From Synechococcus sp. CS-1332 (lineage in GTDB: Bacteria; Cyanobacteriota; Cyanobacteriia; PCC-6307; Cyanobiaceae), in assembly GCF_025127995.1 (NCBI RefSeq), contig NZ_JAHLYP010000041.1:37525-101524 (forward strand): DNA of 64,000 nucleotides, in the 5' to 3' direction. Shown in pieces: positions 43,895 to 52,701 of this stretch. The position numbers and the translations under genes were made by a program. The stretch's first letter is position 1. Each line of letters opens with the position of its first letter. The notes under the pieces are model-generated. The model searched no databases and had not been told where the DNA came from. It saw only the letters and a list, made by a program, of their open reading frames with translations.

Positions 43895-44228
43895 GTGTGT
43901 CGATTGGGGAGGGTTTCATTGATTTACAAACCCAAACAACCATAGCGTATCCATAGTCGGAGAGCTACGGGCTTCATCTCTGCGCAAGAATGAGGAGTGA
44001 GCGCACAAAAACCTGATGATTTCAATCCCCTGGAGGCACGGCCGTCAAAAAGTCTGCCCGTGTGGCCGCTGGCGGGGCTGTCAGTATTGGGTTTTTCGGC
44101 AAATCTCACCGTTCGCGATGTCCGAGACCCATCCCTGCCCCAGTCGATCAGTGGGCGCACGCTGATCTAATCAGTTCACTCAAGCACATCCCGAAAGGTC
44201 GCTAGCGCCGTGGGGTGCATTATCCGCA
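43895..44228. other. Non-coding region upstream of the polysaccharide operon
   Basis: 334 bases upstream of the Wza-like gene, bounded on the other side by the transposase relic. It should hold the promoter of the minus-strand operon, but I see no convincing -35/-10 pair or operator. No tRNA or other RNA gene was recognised. Confidence 0.5.
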
Positions 44229-44890
44229 GTGGTTCCCGCTGACGGTGACGAGGCTGGGTTCCTGAGTGGCTGCCACTGCTCCCGTGATCTGGAGGGTCTC
44301 GCCTCGTTGCACCGAGAGCCCCTGAACCAAGCGCTGGGCCTGGAGTTCAAGCCCTGGTCGTCCGACGCCACCTTCGTCTAGCTGTTCATTTGCGTCCACC
44401 TGCAGGAGTTCTGCGAGGTTCTACACGTCTGGACGATCAGCCAGATCCCAGGCGGAGACGACGCCCTGGAGCAGTGGCTGTGCGACGGAATGTCACTGCG
44501 GGGCTCTGCTGTCAAGCCCGAGGATGGCCAGCATCGGTTCGTTGCCGAGGTCAGCGTCTACGCCTGGGCCCTTGGCACGCCCCTGCCCTGGCCCAGAAAG
44601 CCCTGTCCAGGCGGCACCGGCATGACATCACCTGAAAGCTGCGGGACAGGGAATCCCCGGATCTCATCCAGACCAACCGGCTAGGTAGCCCCTGCTGCAT
44701 GGCGGCGATCACCGGAAACCAGCTCCATGAGGATGGCCACCGCTACCGGGGCAATGGAGCCGGGCCGATGGCAACGTTCAGGACGACGGTTTTCACCCTG
44801 TGGCGCCTGGCTGGATTTCAGCCGTTCCGGGTCGGACGGCATGCAAGCGGTGATGCACGACATCACGGCGCCAACCACGCCAGAACCAGT
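44229..44890 (+). pseudogene. Decayed ISAs1-type transposase
   Basis: Plus-strand frames spell an ISAs1 (H-repeat) transposase in pieces. SGCHCSRDLEGLASLHREPL and LGLEFKPWSSDATFV form the N-terminal part, followed by a stop. Then comes PGGDDALEQWLCDGMSLRGS and AVKPEDGQHRFVAEVSVYAW (family form: DGKtLRgS....r.a.fvaqVSly). The middle, including most of the DDE core, is deleted. HRYRGNGAGPMATFRTTVFT and LWRLAGFQPFRV match the C-terminal RxGNGPq.MAtLRn.ai.llRLaGf region. GMQAVMHDIT in another frame closes it. Several frameshifts and a stop make it inactive. Terminal inverted repeats were not found by eye. Confidence 0.75.
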
Positions 44891-45448
44891 GCTGAAACGT
44901 TGCACCTGCCCTGGTCCCCCTCCGAGGGTCCTTCTGGCGGAAAGAAGCGTGGATCGCTTCCAGATCCAGTTCAGCCGCCAGGTCCAGTTGGAAGAACACC
45001 AAGTGGTTTTCCCTAGCCAATCCACCGGTGAGGGCGGCCGTTAACGGGCCTTCACGGAGTTCCAGGGGCTGAAGATCTCGGTCTTGTCCCCATTGTTCCA
45101 GCCTGATCCCTTTCTGTCACAGGCCTCTGGTCGCGTTACACTCCAGGGACATCCTTACCACTCTCTGACGAGCGGGCGAACTCTTCGTCGTTCTGATGTC
45201 TGCTTTGAGAGCTTGCTGTTACGCCGGACGGGTCACCCCTTGGGGCAACTGCTTGGTCAAAGACAGAGGCTATATTCTTTTAAAAAGCTTTTTATCGTAA
45301 CATATCTTTCCCTGGGAAAGACAACCCCTAGGGAACAAGCTTTGGGATTCCCAGGAGTCGTGTCAGATTTTGCGGCCAATTGGCCATCAAGACGGGTCTG
45401 AACCAAAATGCTGAGCTAAATTCAATCAGCAAGGTCCCTAGAGGCACA
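44891..45448. other. AT-rich non-coding region upstream of the GT8 gene
   Basis: 558 bases without a convincing gene. Composition shifts from GC-rich near the transposase relic to clearly AT-rich after about 45250. It contains the perfect palindrome listed at 45306-45320. TATATT at about 45270 could be a -10 element, but I see no matching -35. The open frame at 45084-45401 has no protein-like features. Confidence 0.45.
45306..45320. promoter_or_regulatory. 15-bp perfect palindrome upstream of GT8
   Basis: CTTTCCC-T-GGGAAAG, two exact 7-base arms around a central T, about 130 bases before the GT8 start. It could be an operator; the arms begin with the same CTTTCC as the palindrome before ndhF3, which may be chance. 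Confidence 0.3.
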
Positions 45449-46339
45449 ATGGTTAATATTGTGATTGTGGCAACGGCTAATTATCTTTGGGGGGCAGCGG
45501 TCACCGTTCGCTCCGCCTTGGAAGCCTGTAGTACAACCCTTAATGCTTATGTCATTAGCGTCGATTTATCTCTAGCAGATAAGCAGCAACTCTCCAATTC
45601 CTGGCAAACCTCCAATCTCGGCAATATTACGTTTATTGATTTTGATCTTGATAAGGTTAACAAGTTTAGAAGCACGTTACTCGTCAAGAGCAAGTCTCCA
45701 TATGCCCGTTTTTTTATACCCGAATATTTGGCTGACGTATCTCGCTGCATTTACTTGGATACAGATTTAATTGTTTGTTCTGACCTGAACAGCTTACAAA
45801 CCCTTGATCTGCAAGGAAAATCCAGTGCTTGTGTCATTGATGGTGGCATTTCGACCCCAGAGCAACAGCAACGCCTCCGTGTCAAACTAAAACTACAAAA
45901 CCCCCTTCAGTATTTTAACTCAGGGGTGATGGTGATTGATCTGGACGCTTGGCGACGTCGTCAGATCCAGTCTAAAGCTCTTGACATTGCACTTGATAAC
46001 TATGATTTGCTTGATCAAATGGATCAGGATGCTCTGAATATAGTCTTAGCAGACGACTGGGTGATCCTCGATCCAAAATGGAATACTTCTAAAGGCAAGG
46101 CCGATGCTAACTTCTCAGACGGTATTATCCATTTTTTGGGTAAAGTCAAACCCTGGCATGCAGATTATGCCGCCAATTTTCAAGATCGATGGTTTGCACT
46201 ACTTGATCGCACCGCATTTGCCGGTGAACGCCCTGTTCGGCTGCTCGGAATAGCCGCCGCCTATCAAAAATTTGCCCGTTCTATCCCAACCTTGGAGATG
46301 GTGAAGGGAAAACTCCGCCGACTCATGCGGTCTGCGTGA
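45449..46339 (+). CDS. GT8-family glycosyltransferase
   Basis: 296 residues from the ATG at 45449, which has AGAGG five bases upstream. The open frame extends 23 codons further but those are not family-like. GT8 landmarks: MVNIVIVATANYLWGAAVTV, YARFFIPEYLADVSRCIYLD followed by TDLIVCSDL (DxD), LQYFNSGVMVIDLDAWRRRQ, DQMDQDALNIVLADDWVILD and IIHFLGKVKPWH (the HxxGxxKPW motif). It is a retaining transferase of the LPS galactosyl/glucosyltransferase type. Base composition and codon choice are strikingly AT-richer than the rest of the window, a sign of horizontal acquisition. It points away from the polysaccharide operon across the transposase relic. Confidence 0.9.
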   Translation: MVNIVIVATANYLWGAAVTVRSALEACSTTLNAYVISVDLSLADKQQLSNSWQTSNLGNITFIDFDLDKVNKFRSTLLVKSKSPYARFFIPEYLADVSRCIYLDTDLIVCSDLNSLQTLDLQGKSSACVIDGGISTPEQQQRLRVKLKLQNPLQYFNSGVMVIDLDAWRRRQIQSKALDIALDNYDLLDQMDQDALNIVLADDWVILDPKWNTSKGKADANFSDGIIHFLGKVKPWHADYAANFQDRWFALLDRTAFAGERPVRLLGIAAAYQKFARSIPTLEMVKGKLRRLMRSA

Positions 46340-46841
46340 CTTTGTCTCATATTTACTGTCTGTTGACCATTTCGGGTCTTCAGTCTTGAGGAGCAAACTC
46401 TCTCTCGACTGGGGACTTTTAAAAAGGCTGAGAACCACTCCCAGGCCAACGATCTGATGAAGCTCTTGCTTACCTGTGTTTGATCCTCAGGATGCGGTTG
46501 GCTGATTGCTCAGGAGTGGCACTACAAGGAGATAACATGAATCCAGCAGCCTTACGACGTTCATCACTAGTAAAGCCAATGCAATGGCTGATTCTTGCGT
46601 AGCAGGCGATGGCAACGTCAGTGCTCACGGATGCAGTGCTTTCTCGACTTGGTTGCTCTCAATGAGGGCTGTTCGTGGTGCCTTTCGTAGCTGCTGTGGC
46701 TGGATCTGCACGGATTGGAACCTGTGTCGGGCTGATACGATGACAACCAATGTCAAGTTCCTGCTTTACGCTGGAACCGGGCGCAACGTGTTGAACGTTC
46801 AAGCGCCATATCCATAACACTTTCTTTCTTATTTACCTTCC
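46340..46841. other. Region between GT8 and pyruvyl transferase genes
   Basis: 502 bases. The only feature with any support is the small reading frame at 46537-46602. The open frame at 46584-46817 lacks a ribosome site and a protein-like composition. No RNA gene recognised. Confidence 0.4.
46537..46602 (+). CDS. Possible 21-residue ORF with strong ribosome site
   Basis: ATG preceded by AAGGAGATAAC, a near-ideal Shine-Dalgarno site. It encodes MNPAALRRSSLVKPMQWLIL plus one Ala, then TAG. The peptide is too short to classify. After the stop the same frame stays open for about 20 more codons (MATSVLTDAVLSRLGCSQ), so this may be the 5' stump of a decayed gene rather than a true small protein. 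Confidence 0.25.
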   Translation: MNPAALRRSSLVKPMQWLILA

Positions 46842-47903
46842 GTGCGCATTGGCCTGATCAACGCCTACAGCACCCTTAATCTGGGTGATGCAGCCATCTA
46901 CAGTGCTTTTCGCAAACTGTTACCAGACGTAGAGCTGGTGGGCTGTGTTCAGGATGAAAGTCCGGATCTCACGCTCGGGGTCAATTTCCTGCCCGACAGG
47001 CCTCGAAACTGTGACGCTTACGTCAGTGTGGGTGGGGACATTTTCAATAACTCGCGCGAATGGTTCGTCACCAAAGCGTTTCTCAAGAATCTGGCCGAAC
47101 TGCGCCACAGTCCCAAGCGCACGATTCTTTTCGGCCAGTCGATTCCAAGATCCTGCCACGGCCTCAGCTTCCTGCTACTGCAGCGCTATTTCAAGCGCCT
47201 TGCGGCTGTCTGCGTGCGGGATGCCGAAAGCCACAAGCGACTCTGCGCCGCTGGCGTGAAGTCTCGGTTGTCGTACGACATAGCGTTCGTCCTTGAGGGT
47301 TCGCCCCTGGCGGCGGCCATGGCGCGTCAATGCCTTGAGAGGTTGGCCATTGATCCCAGCAAGGCGGCTGTGCTGTCGGTCCGTGGCTTTGACAGCATGT
47401 ATGGCCACGACAATGAGGCCTTTGTGGCCAGGATCGCCCAACTCTGCGTCGAACTCATCGCGGCCGGACTCAGGCCCATCGTGTTGATCCAGTCGGGTGC
47501 CTATGGCTCTGACAATGATCTCGAGGTGGCTGCCGCCATCCAGGAACGGGTTCCTGGCACCGCCATTCTCAACCCGTTCGTGGACGACCACATGGTGCCG
47601 AGTTGGCAGCTCGCCATGGCCCTGTTCGCCTTGGTGGATCTCGTCATTGCCGTGCGCTTTCACACGGCTGTTCTGGCGCTGGCGGCCGGGCGAGTTCCTT
47701 ACCACCTCCACTATTCCAATAAGGGACGGGACCTGTGCCGTCGGCTTGACCTCCCCGGCTGTGATCTTGCCAGCCTGGAGCCCGCGTCTGTGATGCCGGC
47801 CATCCTGGCCACCCGAGGACGCCTGTTCGATCACCAGCCAGTTCGCGCACAGGTTTGTCGCGACTTCCAGTGGTGCCTCGATCAACTGCCCGGCGAGGCT
47901 TGA
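46842..47903 (+). CDS. Polysaccharide pyruvyl transferase family protein
   Basis: 353 residues from a GTG start. The PS_pyruv_trans pattern is present: MRIGLINAYSTLNLGDAAIY (family: G...NlGDeai), CDAYVSVGGDIFNNSREWFV, VCVRDAESHKRLCAAGVKSR and DLVIAVRFHTAVLALAAGRV (RxHt...A...g.P). Members add ketal pyruvate to sugars of exopolysaccharides and make them acidic; some relatives are actually sugar transferases (CsaB-like). It lies outside the main polysaccharide operon, in the same direction as GT8. Confidence 0.88.
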   Translation: MRIGLINAYSTLNLGDAAIYSAFRKLLPDVELVGCVQDESPDLTLGVNFLPDRPRNCDAYVSVGGDIFNNSREWFVTKAFLKNLAELRHSPKRTILFGQSIPRSCHGLSFLLLQRYFKRLAAVCVRDAESHKRLCAAGVKSRLSYDIAFVLEGSPLAAAMARQCLERLAIDPSKAAVLSVRGFDSMYGHDNEAFVARIAQLCVELIAAGLRPIVLIQSGAYGSDNDLEVAAAIQERVPGTAILNPFVDDHMVPSWQLAMALFALVDLVIAVRFHTAVLALAAGRVPYHLHYSNKGRDLCRRLDLPGCDLASLEPASVMPAILATRGRLFDHQPVRAQVCRDFQWCLDQLPGEA

Positions 47904-47956
47904 GAGTAGTTTTCCTGACCATCTGGGCTAGATTCAATTGATTTGGCCGTTAGGGC

Positions 47957-48489
47957 ATGTACGGGCTTGACAACCGGGCGATCCAGCGGATGGTCTGCAC
48001 CCATCATGGTGAGGATGCCTGGCAACTGATCAAGGACAGGGCCGACCTTCAGGATCTTGATTTCTTCCTGTTATACCAGGTCTATTCCGATGCTATGACC
48101 CATCGTCTTGTGGCGGCGGCCACTGAAGAACTTGGCCTATCGGGTGATCAGAATCATGCAGGCTTTTAGTGAGTACTGGCTCACCTACACGGCAGCGGAA
48201 GGCTACGAACAGCTGCTTGAGAGCACGGGCGAAACGTTGCCCGAATTCCTCGATCAGCTCGATGATCTCCACGCCCGGGCTGCTGTCGCTTTCCCGGAGC
48301 TGCAACCGCCCTCCTTCCGCTGTGAGCACAGGGCTGATCAGTTCATTGCATTGGACTATCGCTCCAAGCGACAAGGCCTGTCTCTGATGGCGACGGGCCT
48401 TTTGCTCGGCCTGGATCCACGATTTCGACTCTCTTTGACGGTTGATCAGATCGCTTCTCGGGAGCACGGCGAAGCGCAGGACCTCCCCC
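47957..48489 (+). pseudogene. H-NOX heme domain, reading frame broken twice (N-terminal part of the hybrid kinase)
   Basis: From ATG 47957 the frame reads MYGLDNRAIQRMVCTHHGED, the classical H-NOX start, and continues through AAATEELGLSGDQ. One extra A at 48152-48153 then shifts frame. Dropping it restores Q-IMQAFSEYWLTYTAAEGYEQ and LDDLHARAAVAFPELQPPSF, with the proximal heme His in DLH. DYRSKRQGL supplies the YxSxR motif that holds the heme propionates. A second shift fits a C5 run at 48485-48489; removing one C leads straight into the kinase frame. All heme-contact motifs are intact, so either the breaks are very recent or they are assembly errors. H-NOX domains bind NO or O2. Confidence 0.8.
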
Positions 48490-51132
48490 ACGTTTGCCTC
48501 TCTCTGCCGGCAGACGTTCCAGTTGGACATCCTGTTTCAGTTGCCGCGCGCGCATGAAGACGAAGACTCGCTGTTGATCATGGATTCCCTCCCCCAGCTG
48601 CCTGGGCCACTTCTCGATCCCCTCTTTCCTTTCCATCTCGTTCTCGATGGTGAGCTGAGGATCCAGTCAGCTGGCTCTGTGCTTCGCCGCATTCTTCCCG
48701 GTCCGGATCTGCTCGGACAGTCCCTCTGCGAACAATTCGAGCTGCTGCGTCCTGACGTCCCCTTGGACTATCAAGGGCTTTGTGATTCCGTTCATCGGCA
48801 TGTGATCCTGAAGGCGCTTTCCACTCCCTTGCAGTTGGAGGGACAGGTCTGTCGCTTTGATGAAGCTAAGCGTCTGCTTTTTGTTGGCAATCCCTCTCTG
48901 CTGCATCTCGCAGATCTGAGCTTACTTGGATTGAAGATCGATGACTTTCCTTTACACGGTTCCCTTGTTGACTTTCTATTCCTCTTGCAATCGCGCAATG
49001 TGGCACTTGCGAAAAGTCAGAAGCTCAATGGCATTCTGATGATGCAGCGGGCAGAACTTGACGCCACCAACCAGCGCCTCTCCACGCTCAACGCTGAGCT
49101 TGAGGCGGCAAGGCAGGCCGCCGAAGATGCCACTATCGCCAAGGATACGTTCCTGGCCACAATGAGCCATGAGATCCGAACGCCCATGAATGCCATCCTC
49201 GGCATGGCAGGGCTGCTCCAGGACTCCCATCTCGACCCGGTGGATCGGGAGTATGTCGAGATCATCAACAGCAGTACCGACTCCCTGTTGACGATTATCA
49301 ATGACATTCTTGACTTCTCTAAGATTGAATCCGGTGCCATGCAACTGGATGAGCAGCGTTTTGATCTCCGTATCTGTATTGAGGAGGCCCTTTTTCTGAG
49401 CGCTTCCCGCCTGCTGGATCAGGAGGTGGAATTGATCCTGGACATCGAGCCAGGCACCCCCTCGGCCGTGATCGGCGATCTCACCCGCCTGCGTCAGATC
49501 CTATGGAACCTTCTCAGCAACGCCGTCAAGTTCACCTCCCAGGGTGAGATCCTTGTCGCTGTTTCGGCGGAGCCCATCAACGTCGACACCGGCCTGCCGC
49601 CATCCTGCCGCTTCAGGTTCCAGGTCCAGGACACCGGCATCGGCGTCTCCAGCGAGCTGATTCCCCACCTGTTCCAACCGTTTCGGCAGGCCGATCCCTC
49701 CATGGCCCGGCGCTATGGGGGGACAGGGCTTGGTCTGGCGATCACCCGTCGCCTGTGTGAACTGATGGGCGGCACGATCACGCTGGCAAGCCAGGAGGGC
49801 CAGGGCAGCGTCTTCAGCTTCTCGGTGCAGCTACAACTTGATCCTGTCTGTCCTGCGCCCACCACCCCCAGCCCCTCCCTGCTGTTGCCTTCCCAGGCCC
49901 CAGCCGCGGTTCTCCTGCTGGTTGGCAATCCCACCCTTCGCCGTCTGCTGCAGCAGCAAGTGGGTCAGATGGGGCTCCGCGTGTTCGCCCCCGATCCTGA
50001 CGGGGACTCCCTGCGCTCCGATCGTCCCCAGAGTCCAGAGTTCAAGCCTGGCGTCCTGGTGATCGATGGCCGTCTGCTCTGCCGGGAGGGGGATCAGGCT
50101 CCAACAACCCTTCTGCAGGACCCCTGGCTTCTCGCCTGTCCATGGATCGTTCTGGCGGACCATGGCAAGTTGCCTGAGCTGGTGTCCCCTTCCGCAACTC
50201 CACCAGTGGTGGTGCGCAAGCCTGTTCGATTGGAGCAGCTGCGCCTGGCCCTTCTGCAGCAGTTGAAGAGCCCATTGGAGAATCACCCATCGATGGACAC
50301 CGGGCTCCCACCGGAGGCAGGTCTACCGGCTCAACCGGCCCCAGAAGCAGGCTCCTATCATCTCGCCGACCGGCTGCCGCTGCGCCTTCTTGTGGTGGAT
50401 GACATCCCTGTAAACCGCAGGCTTGCCGTACAGATGCTGCAACGCTTCGGCTATCTTCCCGATACGGCGGCTTCCGGTCCCGAAGCGCTCAGCGCCGTGC
50501 AGGAGAACTCCTACGACGTTCTGTTCATGGACGTTCAGATGCCCGAGCTTGATGGCTACGGCACCACGCAGGCCATCCGTGGGCTCCCGCCTCCATTTGT
50601 GCAACCCTGGATCATCGCCATGACGGCCCATTGTCGTCCAGAGGATCGACAGGCCTGCCTTCGTGCTGGCATGGACGACTTTCTGAGTAAACCGATCCTC
50701 CCTGCGCAGCTGTCCTACTCCTTGGAGCACTACCAACCTCGCCCCCAGCCCGTCGCTCCAGTGGGGGGTGATGGGCCCGACCCGATCGATGCCGCTGCCT
50801 GGGAGGAGCTGGAGCAGGCCATGGGTGACGGGGCGGCGGCCGTTTTCCAGGAGTTGATCGACCTGTACCTCGATGACGCGATGCGCCTGGTGTCCGCGGT
50901 GGTGATGGCTCACCAACATCAGGATCCTGCCGCGATGATCTCCGCCGCCCATGCCCTGCGTTCCCCCAGTGCCAGCCTTGGCGCGTTGCGGCTGGCCACG
51001 TTGTGCGCTCAGGTCGAGGAGTCCCTGCGCTCGGATTCGCAGGCGTGGCCCCAGCTCAGAATTGATCAGTTGCTCGTTGAGGCTGGGCGGGTGACCGAAG
51101 CCCTGCGGCTCCGCCGCCCCATGGAAACCTGA
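48442..51132 (+). CDS. H-NOX-associated hybrid histidine kinase (HNOBA-HisKA-HATPase-REC-HPT)
   Basis: 896-codon frame, probably the rest of the H-NOX protein; the first ~20 codons overlap that domain. HNOBA-type sensor region at about residues 55-205 (LFPFHLVLDGELRIQSAGSV). Coiled-coil linker. HisKA with [20 protein letters not shown] (His243). HATPase with LRQILWNLLSNAVKFTSQGE, DTGIGVSSELIPHLFQPFRQ and GGTGLGLAITRRLCELMGG. A degenerate receiver at about 480-610 lacks clear acidic residues. A true REC domain follows (LVVDDIPVNRRL, FMDVQMPELDG, Asp697, DDFLSKP), then an HPT domain with His837 (SAAHALRSPSASLGAL). It ends 6 bases before the REC-PP2C gene, its likely phosphorelay target. Confidence 0.88.
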   Translation: MIRSLLGSTAKRRTSPTFASLCRQTFQLDILFQLPRAHEDEDSLLIMDSLPQLPGPLLDPLFPFHLVLDGELRIQSAGSVLRRILPGPDLLGQSLCEQFELLRPDVPLDYQGLCDSVHRHVILKALSTPLQLEGQVCRFDEAKRLLFVGNPSLLHLADLSLLGLKIDDFPLHGSLVDFLFLLQSRNVALAKSQKLNGILMMQRAELDATNQRLSTLNAELEAARQAAEDATIAKDTFLATMSHEIRTPMNAILGMAGLLQDSHLDPVDREYVEIINSSTDSLLTIINDILDFSKIESGAMQLDEQRFDLRICIEEALFLSASRLLDQEVELILDIEPGTPSAVIGDLTRLRQILWNLLSNAVKFTSQGEILVAVSAEPINVDTGLPPSCRFRFQVQDTGIGVSSELIPHLFQPFRQADPSMARRYGGTGLGLAITRRLCELMGGTITLASQEGQGSVFSFSVQLQLDPVCPAPTTPSPSLLLPSQAPAAVLLLVGNPTLRRLLQQQVGQMGLRVFAPDPDGDSLRSDRPQSPEFKPGVLVIDGRLLCREGDQAPTTLLQDPWLLACPWIVLADHGKLPELVSPSATPPVVVRKPVRLEQLRLALLQQLKSPLENHPSMDTGLPPEAGLPAQPAPEAGSYHLADRLPLRLLVVDDIPVNRRLAVQMLQRFGYLPDTAASGPEALSAVQENSYDVLFMDVQMPELDGYGTTQAIRGLPPPFVQPWIIAMTAHCRPEDRQACLRAGMDDFLSKPILPAQLSYSLEHYQPRPQPVAPVGGDGPDPIDAAAWEELEQAMGDGAAAVFQELIDLYLDDAMRLVSAVVMAHQHQDPAAMISAAHALRSPSASLGALRLATLCAQVEESLRSDSQAWPQLRIDQLLVEAGRVTEALRLRRPMET

Positions 51133-51138
51133 TCCCCC

Positions 51139-52311
51139 ATGGACGAGAGTTCCGCCCCGATGACGATCCTTCTCGTCGATGACGACCGCATCCATTCCCG
51201 CATTCTTGAGGTTCGTCTGAGGTCGCAGGGGTATCAGATCCTGGTGGCGGATTCCGGTGAAAGCGCCCTCGCCCAGGCCCGTCTCCTCCCTCCCACCGTG
51301 ATCCTCTGCGACTGGCTGATGGACGGCATGGATGGTCTTGATGTCTGCCGGGCCTTCAAGGCGGATCCTGCTCTCAAGGCGGCCTATTTCATCCTGCTCA
51401 CCTCCCGTTCCCGGGTGGAGGACCGGGTCAACGGGCTGGACTGCGGAGCCGATGACTTCCTCAGCAAGCCGGTCGATCCAGAGGAGCTGCTGGCCCGCGT
51501 CCGCTCTGGCATCCGTCTGCACCAGGCGAACGAACGGCTCAAGGCCCTGGCAGAGGAGCTACGTCACCAGAAGCTCCGACTGGATGAGGAGCTGGAGGAG
51601 GCGGCCAGCTATGTGCGATCCCTGCTGCCACAGCCCATCAGAGGCGCCGTCCGGGTGGATTCCCGCTTCGAACCCACCCATGAACTGGGAGGCGATTCCT
51701 TCGACTTCTTCTGGCTCGATGACGATCACGTCGTCATCTACCTCGCCGATGCCTCAGGCCATGGACTGGCGGCGGCGTTCCCCTCGATCTCCGTCCACAA
51801 CCAGTTGCGTTCCCGTTCGTTGCCCGTCGACCTGCGTGATCCGGCCGCCGTGTTGCAGACCCTGAATTCCGGCTTCCAGATGGAACGTCACCAGGGCCGG
51901 TACCTGACGATGTGGTACGGGGTGTACCAACCCTCCAGCCGGACACTGCGCTTTGCCAGTGCGGGCCATCCCCCTGCCCTGCTCTGGAGCCGCTCTGGCG
52001 CCTTTTCCTGCCGCTGGCTCACGGGCCAGGGCATGGCGGTGGGTCTGTTCGAAGACTCGACCTATGGCACCGAGAGCCTTGAGGTTGGTGAGGGGGGCTG
52101 TCTTCTCGTCTACAGCGATGGCCTCTACGAGGTGCCCAGGCCCGGTGGAGTGATGGGGACGCTGGCCGAATTTATGGAACTGGTAGAGCAATGCCGAGGT
52201 CTGCTCGCTGATGACAATGGCCTGGATCGGTTGCTGTCCCAGATCCACGACGTCACGGACAATGCGCCATTCACGGATGACTATTCGGTGATCCGTGCTT
52301 TGCTGCGCTGA
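51139..52311 (+). CDS. Response regulator with PP2C (RsbU/SpoIIE) phosphatase output
   Basis: 390 residues. Receiver domain at ~8-125 with LLVDDDRIHSRILE, the phospho-acceptor in ILCDWLMDGMDG (Asp58) and DDFLSKPVDP. Short coiled-coil linker (QANERLKALAEELRHQKLRL). PP2C-SpoIIE domain at ~170-390: HELGGDSFDFFWLDDD, YLADASGHGLAAAFPSISVH, FASAGHPPALLW, VYSDGLYEV and the final TDDYSVIRALL. All metal-binding aspartates are retained, so it should be an active Ser/Thr phosphatase. Such proteins dephosphorylate STAS partners in partner switching. A STAS gene converges on it 24 bases downstream and a hybrid kinase precedes it. Confidence 0.93.
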   Translation: MDESSAPMTILLVDDDRIHSRILEVRLRSQGYQILVADSGESALAQARLLPPTVILCDWLMDGMDGLDVCRAFKADPALKAAYFILLTSRSRVEDRVNGLDCGADDFLSKPVDPEELLARVRSGIRLHQANERLKALAEELRHQKLRLDEELEEAASYVRSLLPQPIRGAVRVDSRFEPTHELGGDSFDFFWLDDDHVVIYLADASGHGLAAAFPSISVHNQLRSRSLPVDLRDPAAVLQTLNSGFQMERHQGRYLTMWYGVYQPSSRTLRFASAGHPPALLWSRSGAFSCRWLTGQGMAVGLFEDSTYGTESLEVGEGGCLLVYSDGLYEVPRPGGVMGTLAEFMELVEQCRGLLADDNGLDRLLSQIHDVTDNAPFTDDYSVIRALLR

Positions 52312-52335
52312 GGTCTGTTGGTTCTTCTCTGGGAT

Positions 52336-52701
52336 TCAGGCGTCCGATTGATCAGCTGACAGGAAGGCGACACAAGCTTCGCTGCTCGGAAAAATGGTGA
52401 AAACCCTTTCGGTGCCGGTGAGTTCAAGAACGATCCGCACCTGGCTGTTGAGCCCACAGAGAAACAATTGCTTTCCCTGTTCCCTGACCCGCTTGAGTAC
52501 CGAGATCAGGGCGCCGAAGCCGCTGCTGTCCATGAAATCAATCCCCTGGCAATCGATCAGGATGTCCCTGGACTGTTCTGCCAGAACCGAGCCGATGGAT
52601 TGCCGCAAGTCAGCCCCACTCTGGGCATCAAGCAAGCCCGCGGGCTTCAGGATGTAAAGATCATCCACAAAGTGAACCTCAAATTCTAATGATCCTACCA
52701 T
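52336..52701 (-). CDS. STAS-domain anti-anti-sigma factor
   Basis: 121-residue single STAS domain. The core ILIDCQGIDFMDSSGFGALI carries the DSSG motif with the phosphorylatable serine. LKRVREQGKQLFLCGLNSQV and LELTGTERVFTIFPS complete the fold. It is the natural substrate type for an RsbW kinase and an RsbU phosphatase. The phosphatase gene lies next to it, convergent; the RsbW-like gene is about 19 kb away beyond the polysaccharide operon. Its motif and that of the STAS-sugar transferase are alike, so both could compete for one kinase. Confidence 0.92.
   Translation of the reverse strand: MVGSLEFEVHFVDDLYILKPAGLLDAQSGADLRQSIGSVLAEQSRDILIDCQGIDFMDSSGFGALISVLKRVREQGKQLFLCGLNSQVRIVLELTGTERVFTIFPSSEACVAFLSADQSDA

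Noticed and set aside
44681..45025. Minus-strand frames opposite the transposase C-terminus
   Set aside because: The plus strand reads as the ISAs1 transposase end; the minus frames are shadows.
45084..45401. 105-codon frame before GT8
   Set aside because: No ribosome site, no family features, spans a composition change; treated as non-coding.
46584..46817. 77-codon frame before the pyruvyl transferase
   Set aside because: No ribosome site and no recognisable features; Cys/Trp-rich random-looking sequence.
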